In this document: one piece after another, positions 16,404-24,283 of the stretch
How positions within the stretch are numbered: the first letter of the stretch is position 1
Layout: every line of letters begins with the position of its first letter
Assembly: GCA_963770485.1 (NCBI GenBank)
Contig: CAVYPX010000016.1
Span: 620,001-684,000 of the forward strand
Reading direction: 5' to 3'
Length of the DNA stretch: 64,000 nucleotides
From: CAVVEC01 sp963770485
GTDB taxonomy: Bacteria > Acidobacteriota > Terriglobia > Terriglobales > Acidobacteriaceae
Notes under the pieces: generated by a model
Told to the model about the DNA's origin: nothing
Seen by the model: only the letters and a program-made list of their open reading frames with translations
The model's database searches: none
Program-made: the position numbers and the translations under genes

Positions 16404-16433
16404 CCCCACCCCTCGGAGTCTTGAAGGGTGGGG
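16404..16433. terminator. Hairpin between the VOC and unknown genes
   Basis: CCCCACCC (16404-16411) and GGGTGGGG (16426-16433) form an 8-bp GC-rich stem with a 14-nt loop. It resembles hairpins at about 31041 and 32632 built on CCCACCC/GGGTGGG, so it may be a dispersed repeat as well as a terminator. Confidence 0.45.
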
Positions 16434-16448
16434 CCTTGCTCGGATGAA

Positions 16449-16910
16449 TTAAGCGGCCTTTGCCATCTGACTGCGCATCTGTTTCATGAAATCGCGCATT
16501 TTGGCGATGTGACCCGGGGAGCGTTTTTCCATCCAGTCCTCAAAGCGCTGCGCGGCTTTTTCCAGATTGGCGAGGAACTGCTTGTTGGCCCATTGTTCTC
16601 GCCCTTCGGCGATGGTTGGCTTGATCCGCTCCCAGACGCCAAAGAATTCGCCGCTGGTTTCGAAGAACAGATCATCGTGCAGCAGGCCATAGTTCAGCAA
16701 AGCGCAGGCTTGCTCCCAATAGCTGACCACCATCATGAAGTTGGTGCCTCCCTCTGTTCCGGGCGCAGCCACTCGCATGGCTTCGTTCCAGTTGTCGGCG
16801 AAGTAGTTCTTGAAGAACCAATCGCGCGCCTGGCGAAGCCGGGCTTCGCGTCGCTGTTCAAAAACCTGCAGGTGGAGTTGTGCTTGTTCGTGCGTGGGTT
16901 TCGTTTCCAT
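16449..16910 (-). CDS. Helical protein, possibly DUF4760-like
   Basis: 153 aa: 'HLQVFEQRREARLRQARDWFFKNYFADNWNEAM...FMMVVSYWEQACALLNYGLLHDDLFFET'. The pattern of a helical region followed by a conserved 'YWE..A.L...G..D..LF' block is reminiscent of DUF4760 proteins, but I cannot confirm the match. It has no signal peptide and no membrane segment after residue 30. It lies between two VOC genes on the same strand. Confidence 0.65.
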   Translation of the reverse strand: METKPTHEQAQLHLQVFEQRREARLRQARDWFFKNYFADNWNEAMRVAAPGTEGGTNFMMVVSYWEQACALLNYGLLHDDLFFETSGEFFGVWERIKPTIAEGREQWANKQFLANLEKAAQRFEDWMEKRSPGHIAKMRDFMKQMRSQMAKAA

Positions 16911-16989
16911 GGTCCTTGTCTCCTTATCTTTTTCTGGTTTTTATGAATCGATTACTTTGGGGCTCGCGCGCCAAATTCCTCTTCCACTA

Positions 16990-17463
16990 TTATCCTCGGT
17001 CATACGCCTGCTGCAAGCGTGCTATGTCAATTTTGCCCATTTGCAGCATTGCCTGCATGACCCTTTTTGCTTTCTCAGCATCTTTGGCTTGCAACATCTT
17101 GCCTAAGACGGATGGGATGATCTGCCAGGACAGCCCATATTTGTCCTTTAACCAGCCGCACCTTGACTTTTCCCCACCTTCCGAAAGCCTCCCCCACAGT
17201 TCGTCTACTTCCTCCTGGGTTTCACAGTTCACGAAGAACGATATGGCTTCCGTGAACTTGAACAGCGGGCCACCGTTGAGCGCGAAAAAGTCTTGCCCAT
17301 CAAGTTGGAAGGTGGCGGACATTACCGTCCCCTTCGGCCCTGGCCCTGCTTCTCCGTAGCGTGTGACCGTGCCGACCTTTGAGTTCTTGAAGATGGAAAC
17401 ATAGAAATTCATCGCCTCTTCAGCTTGGTCGTCGAACCAGAGAAATGGCGTGATTTTCTGCAT
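16990..17463 (-). CDS. VOC-superfamily protein, PhnB/3-dmu-9-3-mt-like
   Basis: 157 aa. 'KITPFLWFDDQAEEAMNFYVSIFKNSKVGTV' and 'DGQDFFALNGGPLFKFTEAISFFVNC' and 'WGRLSEGGEKSRCGWLKDKYGLSWQIIP' are the signature segments of this VOC subfamily. The biochemical role is unknown; related genes often cluster with YCII/DGPF genes and ECF sigma factors, as found here. The start is preceded by GGGAGG about 6 nt upstream. Confidence 0.9.
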   Translation of the reverse strand: MQKITPFLWFDDQAEEAMNFYVSIFKNSKVGTVTRYGEAGPGPKGTVMSATFQLDGQDFFALNGGPLFKFTEAISFFVNCETQEEVDELWGRLSEGGEKSRCGWLKDKYGLSWQIIPSVLGKMLQAKDAEKAKRVMQAMLQMGKIDIARLQQAYDRG

Positions 17464-17613
17464 ATGACCTCCCTATAGATTAGGATGAGCTTGCCACCGT
17501 CGCACTGATTTCGATCTTGATCTTGCCATTCAAGCAAGCAGATTTTCTTCGCGCCTGTGCGGACCTTTGCGTCCTTTGCGATCAAAGGCTATCAGCGGCA
17601 AAGCACGCGAAGA

Positions 17614-18366
17614 CTACATGACCGGAGCAGCCGTTCCATCCGACCACATGCCAGTGCCCATAAAGAACACATTGATGGGCTCCGGATTGCCTCTGAACTG
17701 TGGACTCAGCAAGAGTGGAGAGCCCGGGAACGGTACCGACACTCCATTTAAGGAGTCCAGCAGGTTTGCGCCCCACACCGCACCATCCATGAGCGGCGTG
17801 TAAAACATAAGATGGGCCATGTTGTGCCCACCAGCATCGGTTAGATACGCGTCCTTCGACATCATGTAGCACATCGCGCCAACCTCGAGGGCTGGCAGTT
17901 CCTTTTTCTCAAACGCGGCCCGGATACTCTCCTTGACTTCATCTTTCGATTTTCCAGCCGATAGCAATTTTGTCCTCATCAAAGTGATCGGCAGCACCGT
18001 CCGAGCGGCGGGCGGATTGAAGCAAATCGGACTGCGATTCTTGGGGTTCCAAAACTCGGGACTGTCGAAGGGGTTCATCCACGCCCGTTCCACGACGCAA
18101 ACGAACCCGTTTTTGCCTTCGACGGCGGTTTCGTAGCCCTGGGGCCCAAGAACCACAACCGTGGCATCACGGGATATCGATTCTGGAGCGGCGCTGCGTG
18201 CCAGCGCTATCTCCGCGTTGCGATCCGCCATAAGGTATTGATCAAGCGGAGCCATGTTCGGGTACGGCGCTTTGTTGTCCTGCGCCCGTGCGGGTAGGGC
18301 AACTCCGAGAGCAAAAACCACCACGAAAATTAGGGCGGCAACTACAATGAATTTTGGGCCGTTCAT
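17614..18366 (-). CDS. Secreted protein of unknown function, paralogue A
   Basis: 250 aa from the ATG at 18366, chosen because AAGGAGG lies six bases upstream and the frame then opens with a signal peptide (NGPKFIVVAALIFVVVFALG, ending ARAQ). The mature sequence begins 'APYPNMAPLDQYLMADRNAEIALARSAAPESIS'. Four Cys occur ('GFVCVVER', 'SPICFNPP', 'GAMCYMM'). It is similar along its length to the next gene, so the pair arose by tandem duplication. No known family identified. Confidence 0.75.
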   Translation of the reverse strand: MNGPKFIVVAALIFVVVFALGVALPARAQDNKAPYPNMAPLDQYLMADRNAEIALARSAAPESISRDATVVVLGPQGYETAVEGKNGFVCVVERAWMNPFDSPEFWNPKNRSPICFNPPAARTVLPITLMRTKLLSAGKSKDEVKESIRAAFEKKELPALEVGAMCYMMSKDAYLTDAGGHNMAHLMFYTPLMDGAVWGANLLDSLNGVSVPFPGSPLLLSPQFRGNPEPINVFFMGTGMWSDGTAAPVM

Positions 18367-18420
18367 CACTTCCTCCTTGGTTGCCATCACCGTGACGGTC
18401 GCATTCGTTAGGGTGCACCC

Positions 18421-19152
18421 TCAATTGAGCGGCGCCGGCGTTCCATCCGACCACGAGCCAGTCAGGACCATGAACACATTGATCGGTTCCGGGTCGCCCT
18501 TGTGCCGAGGGTCGATAACAACGGGAGACTTGTCCATGTTCGCGCCCCATTCCGCAGGGTTGATCAGCGGGGTAAAAAACATCAGATGGGCCTCGTTGTG
18601 TGCCCCGTCTGCGGTCAGACCATTGTCGGTGAGATATCCCCCCTTCCCCATCATGAAACACATGGCACCGGGCTCGACCGGGGGAATTTCTTTCCTGTCA
18701 ACGGCAGCTTTGGCACGTTCGCGGATTTGTTCTTTCGACAAACCCTCTAATACCAGCTTGGTCCGCATGTAAGTGATCGGCAGGATGGTTCGCGCCGCCG
18801 GCGGGTTGTAGCAAATCGGGCTGCGATTCTTAGGGTTCCAATACTCCAGACTGGCGAATGGGCTCGTCCACGCCCGTTCCACGATGCAAACAAACCCATT
18901 TTTGCCTTCGACGGCGGTCTCGTAGCCATGGGGTCCGAGAACCATAACCGTGGCATCACGGGATATCGATTCTGGAGCCGCGCTGCGTGCCAGCGCTGTC
19001 TCGGCGTTGCGATCCGCCATAAGGTATTGATCAAGCGGAGCCATGCTGGGGTACGGCGCTTTGGCCTCCTGTGCTTGCGCTTGCCAACCTGCGGTCAGCA
19101 CGAAAACCAGCGCGAAAATTCCCGACGCGATTGTTCCTCTTTCACTTTTCAT
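18421..19152 (-). CDS. Secreted protein of unknown function, paralogue B
   Basis: 243 aa from the ATG at 19152, with AGGAGG upstream; the longer frame from 19248 lacks a plausible N-terminus. Signal peptide about 1-26 (ASGIFALVFVLTAGWQAQAQ). It shares with paralogue A the blocks 'MAPLDQYLMADRNAE', 'LARSAAPESISRDATV', 'GYETAVEGKNGFVC', 'NPKNRSPIC' and 'GDPEPINVF', ending 'GSWSDGTPAPLN'. Likely co-transcribed with it (54-bp gap). The conserved ends and Cys suggest the same fold. Function unknown. Confidence 0.75.
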   Translation of the reverse strand: MKSERGTIASGIFALVFVLTAGWQAQAQEAKAPYPSMAPLDQYLMADRNAETALARSAAPESISRDATVMVLGPHGYETAVEGKNGFVCIVERAWTSPFASLEYWNPKNRSPICYNPPAARTILPITYMRTKLVLEGLSKEQIRERAKAAVDRKEIPPVEPGAMCFMMGKGGYLTDNGLTADGAHNEAHLMFFTPLINPAEWGANMDKSPVVIDPRHKGDPEPINVFMVLTGSWSDGTPAPLN

Positions 19153-19267
19153 GATTCCTCCTGAACATCTCCTCCGGATTTTTCTGACCCGCAACTCACT
19201 TGGGGATCCTCTCCTACCGTTTCTTTGCTGCGGACGGAAGCGCCTCACGGCGTTGCCGTTGCAGACT

Positions 19268-19624
19268 CTAGGCAGTCGGCAGGTTCGGAATCTCCACCAC
19301 TGGCCGGATCTCTACCGTGCCCTTGCGCGCTGCCGGAATCCGTCCGGCAATGTCAATTGCCTGGTCAAGATTCTTGGCTTCGACCATGAAGTAACCACCG
19401 AGTTGTTCACGAGTTTCGGCGAATGGCCCGTCGGTCACCAATCGTTTTCCGTTACGCACCTGGACGCTGGTGGCCGTCGACACCGATTGCAATGGCGAGG
19501 TGGACACGAACTGCCCGTTCGATTTGAGTTGATGTGCAAGTTGCGTCGACTCCACGTAGCACGCCTGCCGCTCCGCGTCGGTCCAAGTTTGCTCGTCGGC
19601 ATAAATCAGCAGCATGTATTTCAT
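19268..19624 (-). CDS. YCII/DGPF-domain protein 1
   Basis: 118 aa from the ATG at 19624 (MKYMLLIYADE). It has the family hallmarks: the ferredoxin-like start, 'LVTDGPFAETREQLGGYFMVEA' containing the DGPF motif, and 'ALDIAGRIP'-like helix ('AIDIAGRIPAARKGTVEIRPV'). DGPF proteins are the conserved neighbours and presumed partners or targets of ECF42 sigma factors; their biochemistry is unclear. A promoter-like motif shared with the second DGPF gene lies 22 bp upstream. Confidence 0.9.
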   Translation of the reverse strand: MKYMLLIYADEQTWTDAERQACYVESTQLAHQLKSNGQFVSTSPLQSVSTATSVQVRNGKRLVTDGPFAETREQLGGYFMVEAKNLDQAIDIAGRIPAARKGTVEIRPVVEIPNLPTA

Positions 19625-19645
19625 TTGTCTGTCTCCATCAGTAAG

Positions 19646-19671
19646 TCGAACGGCGAACCTCGAAATCGACA
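19646..19671 (-). promoter_or_regulatory. Candidate ECF42-type promoter upstream of DGPF gene 1
   Basis: Minus strand: TGTCGA, 16 bp, TCGA. On the plus strand, TCGAACGGCG, 8 bp, AATCGAC is shared exactly with 20188-20212. TGTCGA is the -35 hexamer reported for ECF42 regulons. Confidence 0.6.
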
Positions 19672-19714
19672 ACCCCACGAGAAAAAATTCAACAAGGCAT
19701 GTTGGGCCCTGCAT

Positions 19715-20134
19715 CTATTTCTTCCCAGCCACCTGCGCGTGCAAACCTTGCTCTTGCTTCCGGAGTTCGGGTGTAACGTTGCAGCCAACATCCTCCGGCT
19801 CGAAAACCTGGCGAATCTCGACCTCGGTTCCTCCGTCGAATGGAGCCCGCTTGAGCCACTCGATCGCCTCTTCCTTTGACTTCACTCTCCACAGCCAGAA
19901 GCCGGCGATCAACTCCTTTGTCTCGGCGAAGGGCCCGTCGATCACCATCCGCTTGTTTCCTGAGAACCGGACGCGCGCTCCCTTGGAACTCGCCTGGAGC
20001 CCCTCGGCTGCGAGCATTACGCCGGCTTTCACCAACTCTTCGTTGAACTTCCCCATCTTGCTAAGGAGTTCCTTGCTGGGCAGAATGCCCGCCTCCGAGT
20101 CCTTATTGGCCTTGACTATCACCATAAATCGCAT
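19715..20134 (-). CDS. YCII/DGPF-domain protein 2
   Basis: 139 aa from the ATG at 20134 (MRFMVIVKANKDSE), with GGAGA upstream. It contains 'MVIDGPFAETKELIAGFWLWRVKSKEEAIEWLKRAPF', the DGPF signature and following helix. It diverges from the ECF42-type sigma gene across a 108-bp intergenic region that carries the same 26-bp motif as the other DGPF gene. This is the arrangement expected of an ECF42 regulon. Confidence 0.9.
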   Translation of the reverse strand: MRFMVIVKANKDSEAGILPSKELLSKMGKFNEELVKAGVMLAAEGLQASSKGARVRFSGNKRMVIDGPFAETKELIAGFWLWRVKSKEEAIEWLKRAPFDGGTEVEIRQVFEPEDVGCNVTPELRKQEQGLHAQVAGKK

Positions 20135-20187
20135 TGTTATGTCTCCTATGACTTGAAGCACGTCTTTTGGATAGCTCTGTCTTTAAA

Positions 20188-20213
20188 TCGAACGGCGCGC
20201 GCCCAAATCGACG
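20188..20213 (-). promoter_or_regulatory. Candidate ECF42-type promoter upstream of DGPF gene 2
   Basis: Minus strand: CGTCGA, 16 bp, TCGA, in the divergent region between DGPF gene 2 and the sigma factor. It shares TCGAACGGCG and AATCGAC at the same spacing with 19646-19671. Confidence 0.55.
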
Positions 20214-20242
20214 CCCGATCCGAGAATATTTACAATTCAATC

Positions 20243-21499
20243 ATGTCGCCCGACGCCGCCAGCGCTGTCGAAACAGTCTATCGCTCCGATTGGGGCCGGA
20301 TTGTCGCCGCTCTGATTGGGCTCGTCGGCGACTTCGACCTTGCCGAAGAGTGCGCGCAGGAAGCCTTTGCAGCCGCAGTGGATCAATGGCGAGTTTCTGG
20401 CGTCCCAGAGTTCCCGCGCGCATGGATTATCCAGACGGCCCGGCACAAGGCCATCGACCGCATCCGGCGGAAAGCTAACTTTGACGAAAAGCTTGAATCC
20501 TACGCCAAGTCAGGCTTGGTCGGTGAGGTTGAAGAGCCGGATTACGACTCAAGCGAAATTCCCGACGATCGCCTGCGGTTGATCTTCACCTGCTGCCACC
20601 CCGCGCTGGCACCGGAAGCGCAAGTGGCGCTCACTCTTCGCACCCTGTGCGGCCTCGAGACGGACGAGATTGCGCGGGCGTTCCTCGTGCCGCCGGTGAC
20701 AATGGCACAGCGGTTGGTGCGCGCGAAGCGCAAGATTCGCGACGCCGGAATCCCGTATGTCGTGCCCGAGACGAAGGATATGGCGACCAGGCTCGACGCG
20801 GTGCTGACCGTGATCTATCTTGTCTTCAACGAAGGCTACGCGGCCACTCGAGGTGGGCCGCTGGTGAGGACCGACCTTTGCGCCGAGGCCATTCGTCTGG
20901 GACGCCTTGTGAGGTCGTTGATGGCACCGCGGCCTCCGGCGGAAGCGACGGCTCTCGTTGCCCTCATGCTGCTCCACGACGCGCGGCGACATGCCCGCAT
21001 CGACAAGGCCGGCGATCTTGTCGTTCTCGAAGAACAGGATCGTAGCCGCTGGGATCAACGGCAAATCGCCGAAGCGCTACCGCTGGTCGAGGATGCTTTT
21101 CGCGGCGGACCCGGTCCGTTCGCAGTACAGGCGGCGATTGTGGCTGTACACTGTCGGGCGGCGCGCGCCGAAGATACGGACTGGCCTCAGATCGTCCGTC
21201 TCTACGACCTTCTCGAGCGCTTGCAACCGTCTCCCATCGTATCGCTGAATCGTGCGGTGGCCGTGGCGATGGTAGATGGCCCTCCCGCCGCGCTCGCAAT
21301 CATTGATGCGCTGGCCGAAACCAGCGATCTCGACAACTATCACCTGCTGCATGCCGCCCGCGCCGATTTGTTACGTCGCATCGGTTCCTCGGAGGAAGCT
21401 GCAGAGAGTTACAAGCGAGCCTTGGCTCTGGTCACCAATGACAGCGAGCGCAGGTTTCTGGAGCGGCGACTGGAGGAGGTGCAGTCGTCGACCGCGTGA
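20243..21499 (+). CDS. ECF42-type RNA polymerase sigma factor with C-terminal TPR-like extension
   Basis: 418 aa from the ATG at 20243 (MSPDAASAVETVYRSDWG). Region 2 is clear: 'GDFDLAEECAQEAFAAAVDQW' and 'RAWIIQTARHKAIDRIRRK'. Region 4 follows at about 125-175 ('QVALTLRTLCGLETDEIARAFLVPPVTMAQRLVRAKRKI'). The remaining 230 residues form a helical, TPR-like domain ('LNRAVAVAMVDGPPAALAIIDAL...LLHAARADLLRRIG'). ECF42 proteins have this extension instead of a separate anti-sigma factor, and none is encoded nearby. It probably directs transcription of the two divergent DGPF genes. Confidence 0.92.
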   Translation: MSPDAASAVETVYRSDWGRIVAALIGLVGDFDLAEECAQEAFAAAVDQWRVSGVPEFPRAWIIQTARHKAIDRIRRKANFDEKLESYAKSGLVGEVEEPDYDSSEIPDDRLRLIFTCCHPALAPEAQVALTLRTLCGLETDEIARAFLVPPVTMAQRLVRAKRKIRDAGIPYVVPETKDMATRLDAVLTVIYLVFNEGYAATRGGPLVRTDLCAEAIRLGRLVRSLMAPRPPAEATALVALMLLHDARRHARIDKAGDLVVLEEQDRSRWDQRQIAEALPLVEDAFRGGPGPFAVQAAIVAVHCRAARAEDTDWPQIVRLYDLLERLQPSPIVSLNRAVAVAMVDGPPAALAIIDALAETSDLDNYHLLHAARADLLRRIGSSEEAAESYKRALALVTNDSERRFLERRLEEVQSSTA

Positions 21500-21595
21500 C
21501 CTGCATCGGTTGACGGATCTTTCCGCAAGAGGGTCCAGAGGCCTTTCGCGGCACAAACGGCGACGGGTTATGCTTATGAAGGCGGCATCGCCACC

Positions 21596-23140
21596 ATGAC
21601 CGACAACCATAACCAGGAAGCTGCCCGCACCTACCACGACGCAACTAAGCATTCCTACCAGAGCATCCGCAGTGGCGCACATTTCCTGGATTGGGCGAAC
21701 CGGCCCTTGCCCTTCAAGGTTTATCCCACGCTGGAACCCCTCTCCTTGCCCCGGGAGGTCCGTCAAACCGGTGTGGCCGCGCTCTCTGCAATCGGCGAGA
21801 CCATCCTTACCAGGACCGACGTCGTTCCAGATCTCGAGGCGCTGGCCCAGCTTCTCTATCTCTCTGCAGGTATCACGAGGCAGAGAAAATATCCTGGCGG
21901 CGAGATCTACTTTCGCGCCGCTGCCTGCACCGGAGCCCTCTATGAGGTCGAGCTCTACGTTGTGTGCGGCGATCTGGCCCACCTGGAGGCCGGTGTATAC
22001 CACTTTGCTCCGGCTAAGTTTGGGCTGCAGAAACTGCGCGCTGGAGATTATCGCCAGGCTCTGGTCGAAGCCACTGGCGCCGGGTCCGCAATTTCTCACG
22101 CGCCCCTGGCCATCATCTGCACCTGCACCTATTGGCGCAACGCCTGGAAATATCAGGCCCGCACCTACCGCCATTTTGGCTGGGATAACGGGACCATGCT
22201 AGCCAATCTATTGGCCATTGCCACGGCCTCGGGGCTTCCCGCCAAGGTCGTGTGCGGTTTCGTGGACGCGAAAGTTAACCATCTGCTGGATGTCGATTCC
22301 GAGCGCGAGGTGGCGTTCTCCCTTGTCACCCTCGGTCACGTCTCGGCTCTTCCGCCTCAATCTCTTTTGAAAACCTCTCCTCTCGGCCTGGACACCGTTC
22401 CGCTCTCCCGGCGCGAGGTTGACTACCCAATCATGCGCGAAATGCACGCTGCCTCTTCGCTGGGCTCGGCCGAGGAAGTTGAAAGATGGCGGGGACACAC
22501 TCCGCAGAGCAGCTCTCCGCCGCCGGTCGGTCCAGTCGTTCAGCTCCAACCCTTCTCTGACGAGGAGATTCCCCGCGACCCGGTCGAGCAGGTTATTCTC
22601 CGGCGCGGTTCCAGCCGCAAGTTTGCCCGAATGCCGATCACTCTGGCACAGCTCTCTACCATACTCGACCGGGCAACTCGGGTCGTGCCCGCGGACTTCC
22701 TCGATCCTCTGGGGTCTCAGCTCAACCAGCTTTATTTGATCGCGCACGCGGTCGAGGGTCTCGATCCCGGAGCGTATTTCTTTCATCGAGACCGCAAAAT
22801 GCTGGAGCTTCTGAAGGCGGGAGATTTCCGCGATCAGGCCGGTTACCTCGGATTGGAGCAGGCGTTAGCCGCCGACGCCGCGGTGGACATTTTCTTCCTG
22901 GCTGACTTGCGGTCCATTTTGCAGCGCTTTGGCAATCGCGGCTATCGCGCCGTACAACTCGAAGCCGGCATCCTCGGCGGCAAAGTTTATCTCGGGGCGT
23001 ATGCCCAGCGCCTGGGAGCGACCGGGCTCACCTTTTACGATGACGAAGTGGTCCGCTTCTTCTCCCCGCACGCCGAAGGCAAGAGCGCGATTTTCCTGGT
23101 CGCTGTGGGCAAGAGCGCCAAGGACAAAGACAACGCGTAA
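21596..23140 (+). CDS. SagB/ThcOx-family dehydrogenase with two nitroreductase-like domains
   Basis: 514 aa. Two FMN-dependent nitroreductase-like halves: about 1-270 ('TYHDATKHSYQSIRSG' then 'AALSAIGETILTRTD...LYLSAGITRQRKYPGGEIYFRAA') and about 310-510 ('RDPVEQVILRRGSSRKFARMPITLAQLSTIL'). SagB-type enzymes oxidise azolines in peptide natural products, but this twin-domain form usually occurs alone, and no cyclodehydratase or precursor gene is adjacent. It starts 96 bp after the sigma factor on the same strand, with no good ribosome binding site seen. Substrate unknown. Confidence 0.85.
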   Translation: MTDNHNQEAARTYHDATKHSYQSIRSGAHFLDWANRPLPFKVYPTLEPLSLPREVRQTGVAALSAIGETILTRTDVVPDLEALAQLLYLSAGITRQRKYPGGEIYFRAAACTGALYEVELYVVCGDLAHLEAGVYHFAPAKFGLQKLRAGDYRQALVEATGAGSAISHAPLAIICTCTYWRNAWKYQARTYRHFGWDNGTMLANLLAIATASGLPAKVVCGFVDAKVNHLLDVDSEREVAFSLVTLGHVSALPPQSLLKTSPLGLDTVPLSRREVDYPIMREMHAASSLGSAEEVERWRGHTPQSSSPPPVGPVVQLQPFSDEEIPRDPVEQVILRRGSSRKFARMPITLAQLSTILDRATRVVPADFLDPLGSQLNQLYLIAHAVEGLDPGAYFFHRDRKMLELLKAGDFRDQAGYLGLEQALAADAAVDIFFLADLRSILQRFGNRGYRAVQLEAGILGGKVYLGAYAQRLGATGLTFYDDEVVRFFSPHAEGKSAIFLVAVGKSAKDKDNA

Positions 23141-23259
23141 TTCGGCCTGAATACGGCAATGTTCCTCGCTGTGGGAAGCTGGATGCGCACACCACAACGA
23201 CGATTGCGAAACCTGCATCTCCGCCAGAATGCTCACACACGCGGCGCGATGAAGGTATG

Positions 23260-23267
23260 CTAATAAG
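23260..23267. repeat. Target site duplication, left copy
   Basis: CTAATAAG directly abuts the left end of the IS1595-family element. The same 8 bp occur at 25952-25959 on the other side, matching the 8-bp duplication typical of this family. Confidence 0.85.
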
Positions 23268-23280
23268 GGCAATAATATAG

Positions 23281-23309
23281 TTGACAAAATGGCGCAACCC
23301 GTTTATTCT
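23281..23309 (+). promoter_or_regulatory. Transposase promoter inside the left inverted repeat
   Basis: TTGACA (perfect), 17 bp, TATTCT. The expected start site falls about seven bases after the -10, at the transposase ATG (23316), implying a leaderless mRNA. No Shine-Dalgarno sequence precedes the ATG, which agrees. Confidence 0.65.
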
Positions 23310-23315
23310 TGAAGC

Positions 23316-24266
23316 ATGAAAGACGCCGCTCACGAACCGAAAACTCTACAAGAAGCGATTGTATTTTTTTCTGATCCAGTCAACTGTCGAGAATATCTCG
23401 TAGTGCGTCGCTGGCCCGATGGTGTGATTTGTTCCCGCTGTCAGAGCAAGGACGTGCTTTTCTTGGAGAAATACAATCGCTGGCACTGTAGAGCGAAGCA
23501 CGATGCTCCGCAGTTTACCCTTAAAACTGGCACTATCATGGAAGATTCTCCGGTGAGCCTCGACAAGTGGCTCACAGCAATGTGGCAGATCGTGAACTGC
23601 AAAAATGGGATCAGCTCATACGAGGTTCATCGCGCCATCGGGGTGACGCAAAAGACGGCGTGGTTCATGGATCACCGCATTCGATTCGCCTTGAGCACCG
23701 GAACGATTAACAAGTTGTCCGGCGAAGTGGAAGCTGATGAGACGTTCATTGGGGGCAAGGCTCGCAACATGCACATCGCTAAACGTAAGCGCCGCATTAC
23801 TGGAACGGGCACGAAGGATAAGACTGCAGTCATGGGTATCTTGGAGCGCGGCGGCAAGGTGCGCACGATGGTCGTTCCGAATCGCAAACGCCACGCCCTG
23901 CAGACTGAGGTCAAGGAGCACGTCGAAGCTGGGGCAGCTTTGTACACGGACGCGTTGCTTTCCTACAATGGTCTTGAGAGTGAATACGCGCATCAAGTTG
24001 TTGACCATGCCGTGCAATACGTTGATGGCAAGGTTCACACGAACGGTCTTGAGAATTTCTGGTCGCTTCTCAAGCGCGGCATTTCGGGAACCTACGTTTC
24101 GGTTGAGCCATTCCATTTATTCCGTTACCTGGATGAGCAGACGTTCAGGTACAATCACCGCGAAGGGATGGCTGACGCAGATCGGTTTGATGTTGCGGTA
24201 CGTCAGATCGTTGGCAAACGTCTAACGTTCGATCAGTTGACTGGCAAGGTAGGAGAACAGTTCTGA
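23316..24266 (+). CDS. IS1595-family (ISXO2-like) DDE transposase
   Basis: 316 aa. The N-terminus has a zinc ribbon ('CSRCQSKDVLFLEKYNRWHCRAKH'). The catalytic ISXO2-like domain follows: first Asp/Glu region 'VEADETFIGGKARN', central 'VEAGAALYTDALLSY' and 'VHTNGLENFWSLLKRGISGTY', which supplies the NGLE-x-FWS-x-LKRG signature. The C-terminus 'YLDEQTFRYNHRE' is also typical. It lies just inside the left inverted repeat, starting 48 bp from the element end. Confidence 0.96.
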   Translation: MKDAAHEPKTLQEAIVFFSDPVNCREYLVVRRWPDGVICSRCQSKDVLFLEKYNRWHCRAKHDAPQFTLKTGTIMEDSPVSLDKWLTAMWQIVNCKNGISSYEVHRAIGVTQKTAWFMDHRIRFALSTGTINKLSGEVEADETFIGGKARNMHIAKRKRRITGTGTKDKTAVMGILERGGKVRTMVVPNRKRHALQTEVKEHVEAGAALYTDALLSYNGLESEYAHQVVDHAVQYVDGKVHTNGLENFWSLLKRGISGTYVSVEPFHLFRYLDEQTFRYNHREGMADADRFDVAVRQIVGKRLTFDQLTGKVGEQF

Positions 24267-24283
24267 GCAGAGGCGACAGGGCC

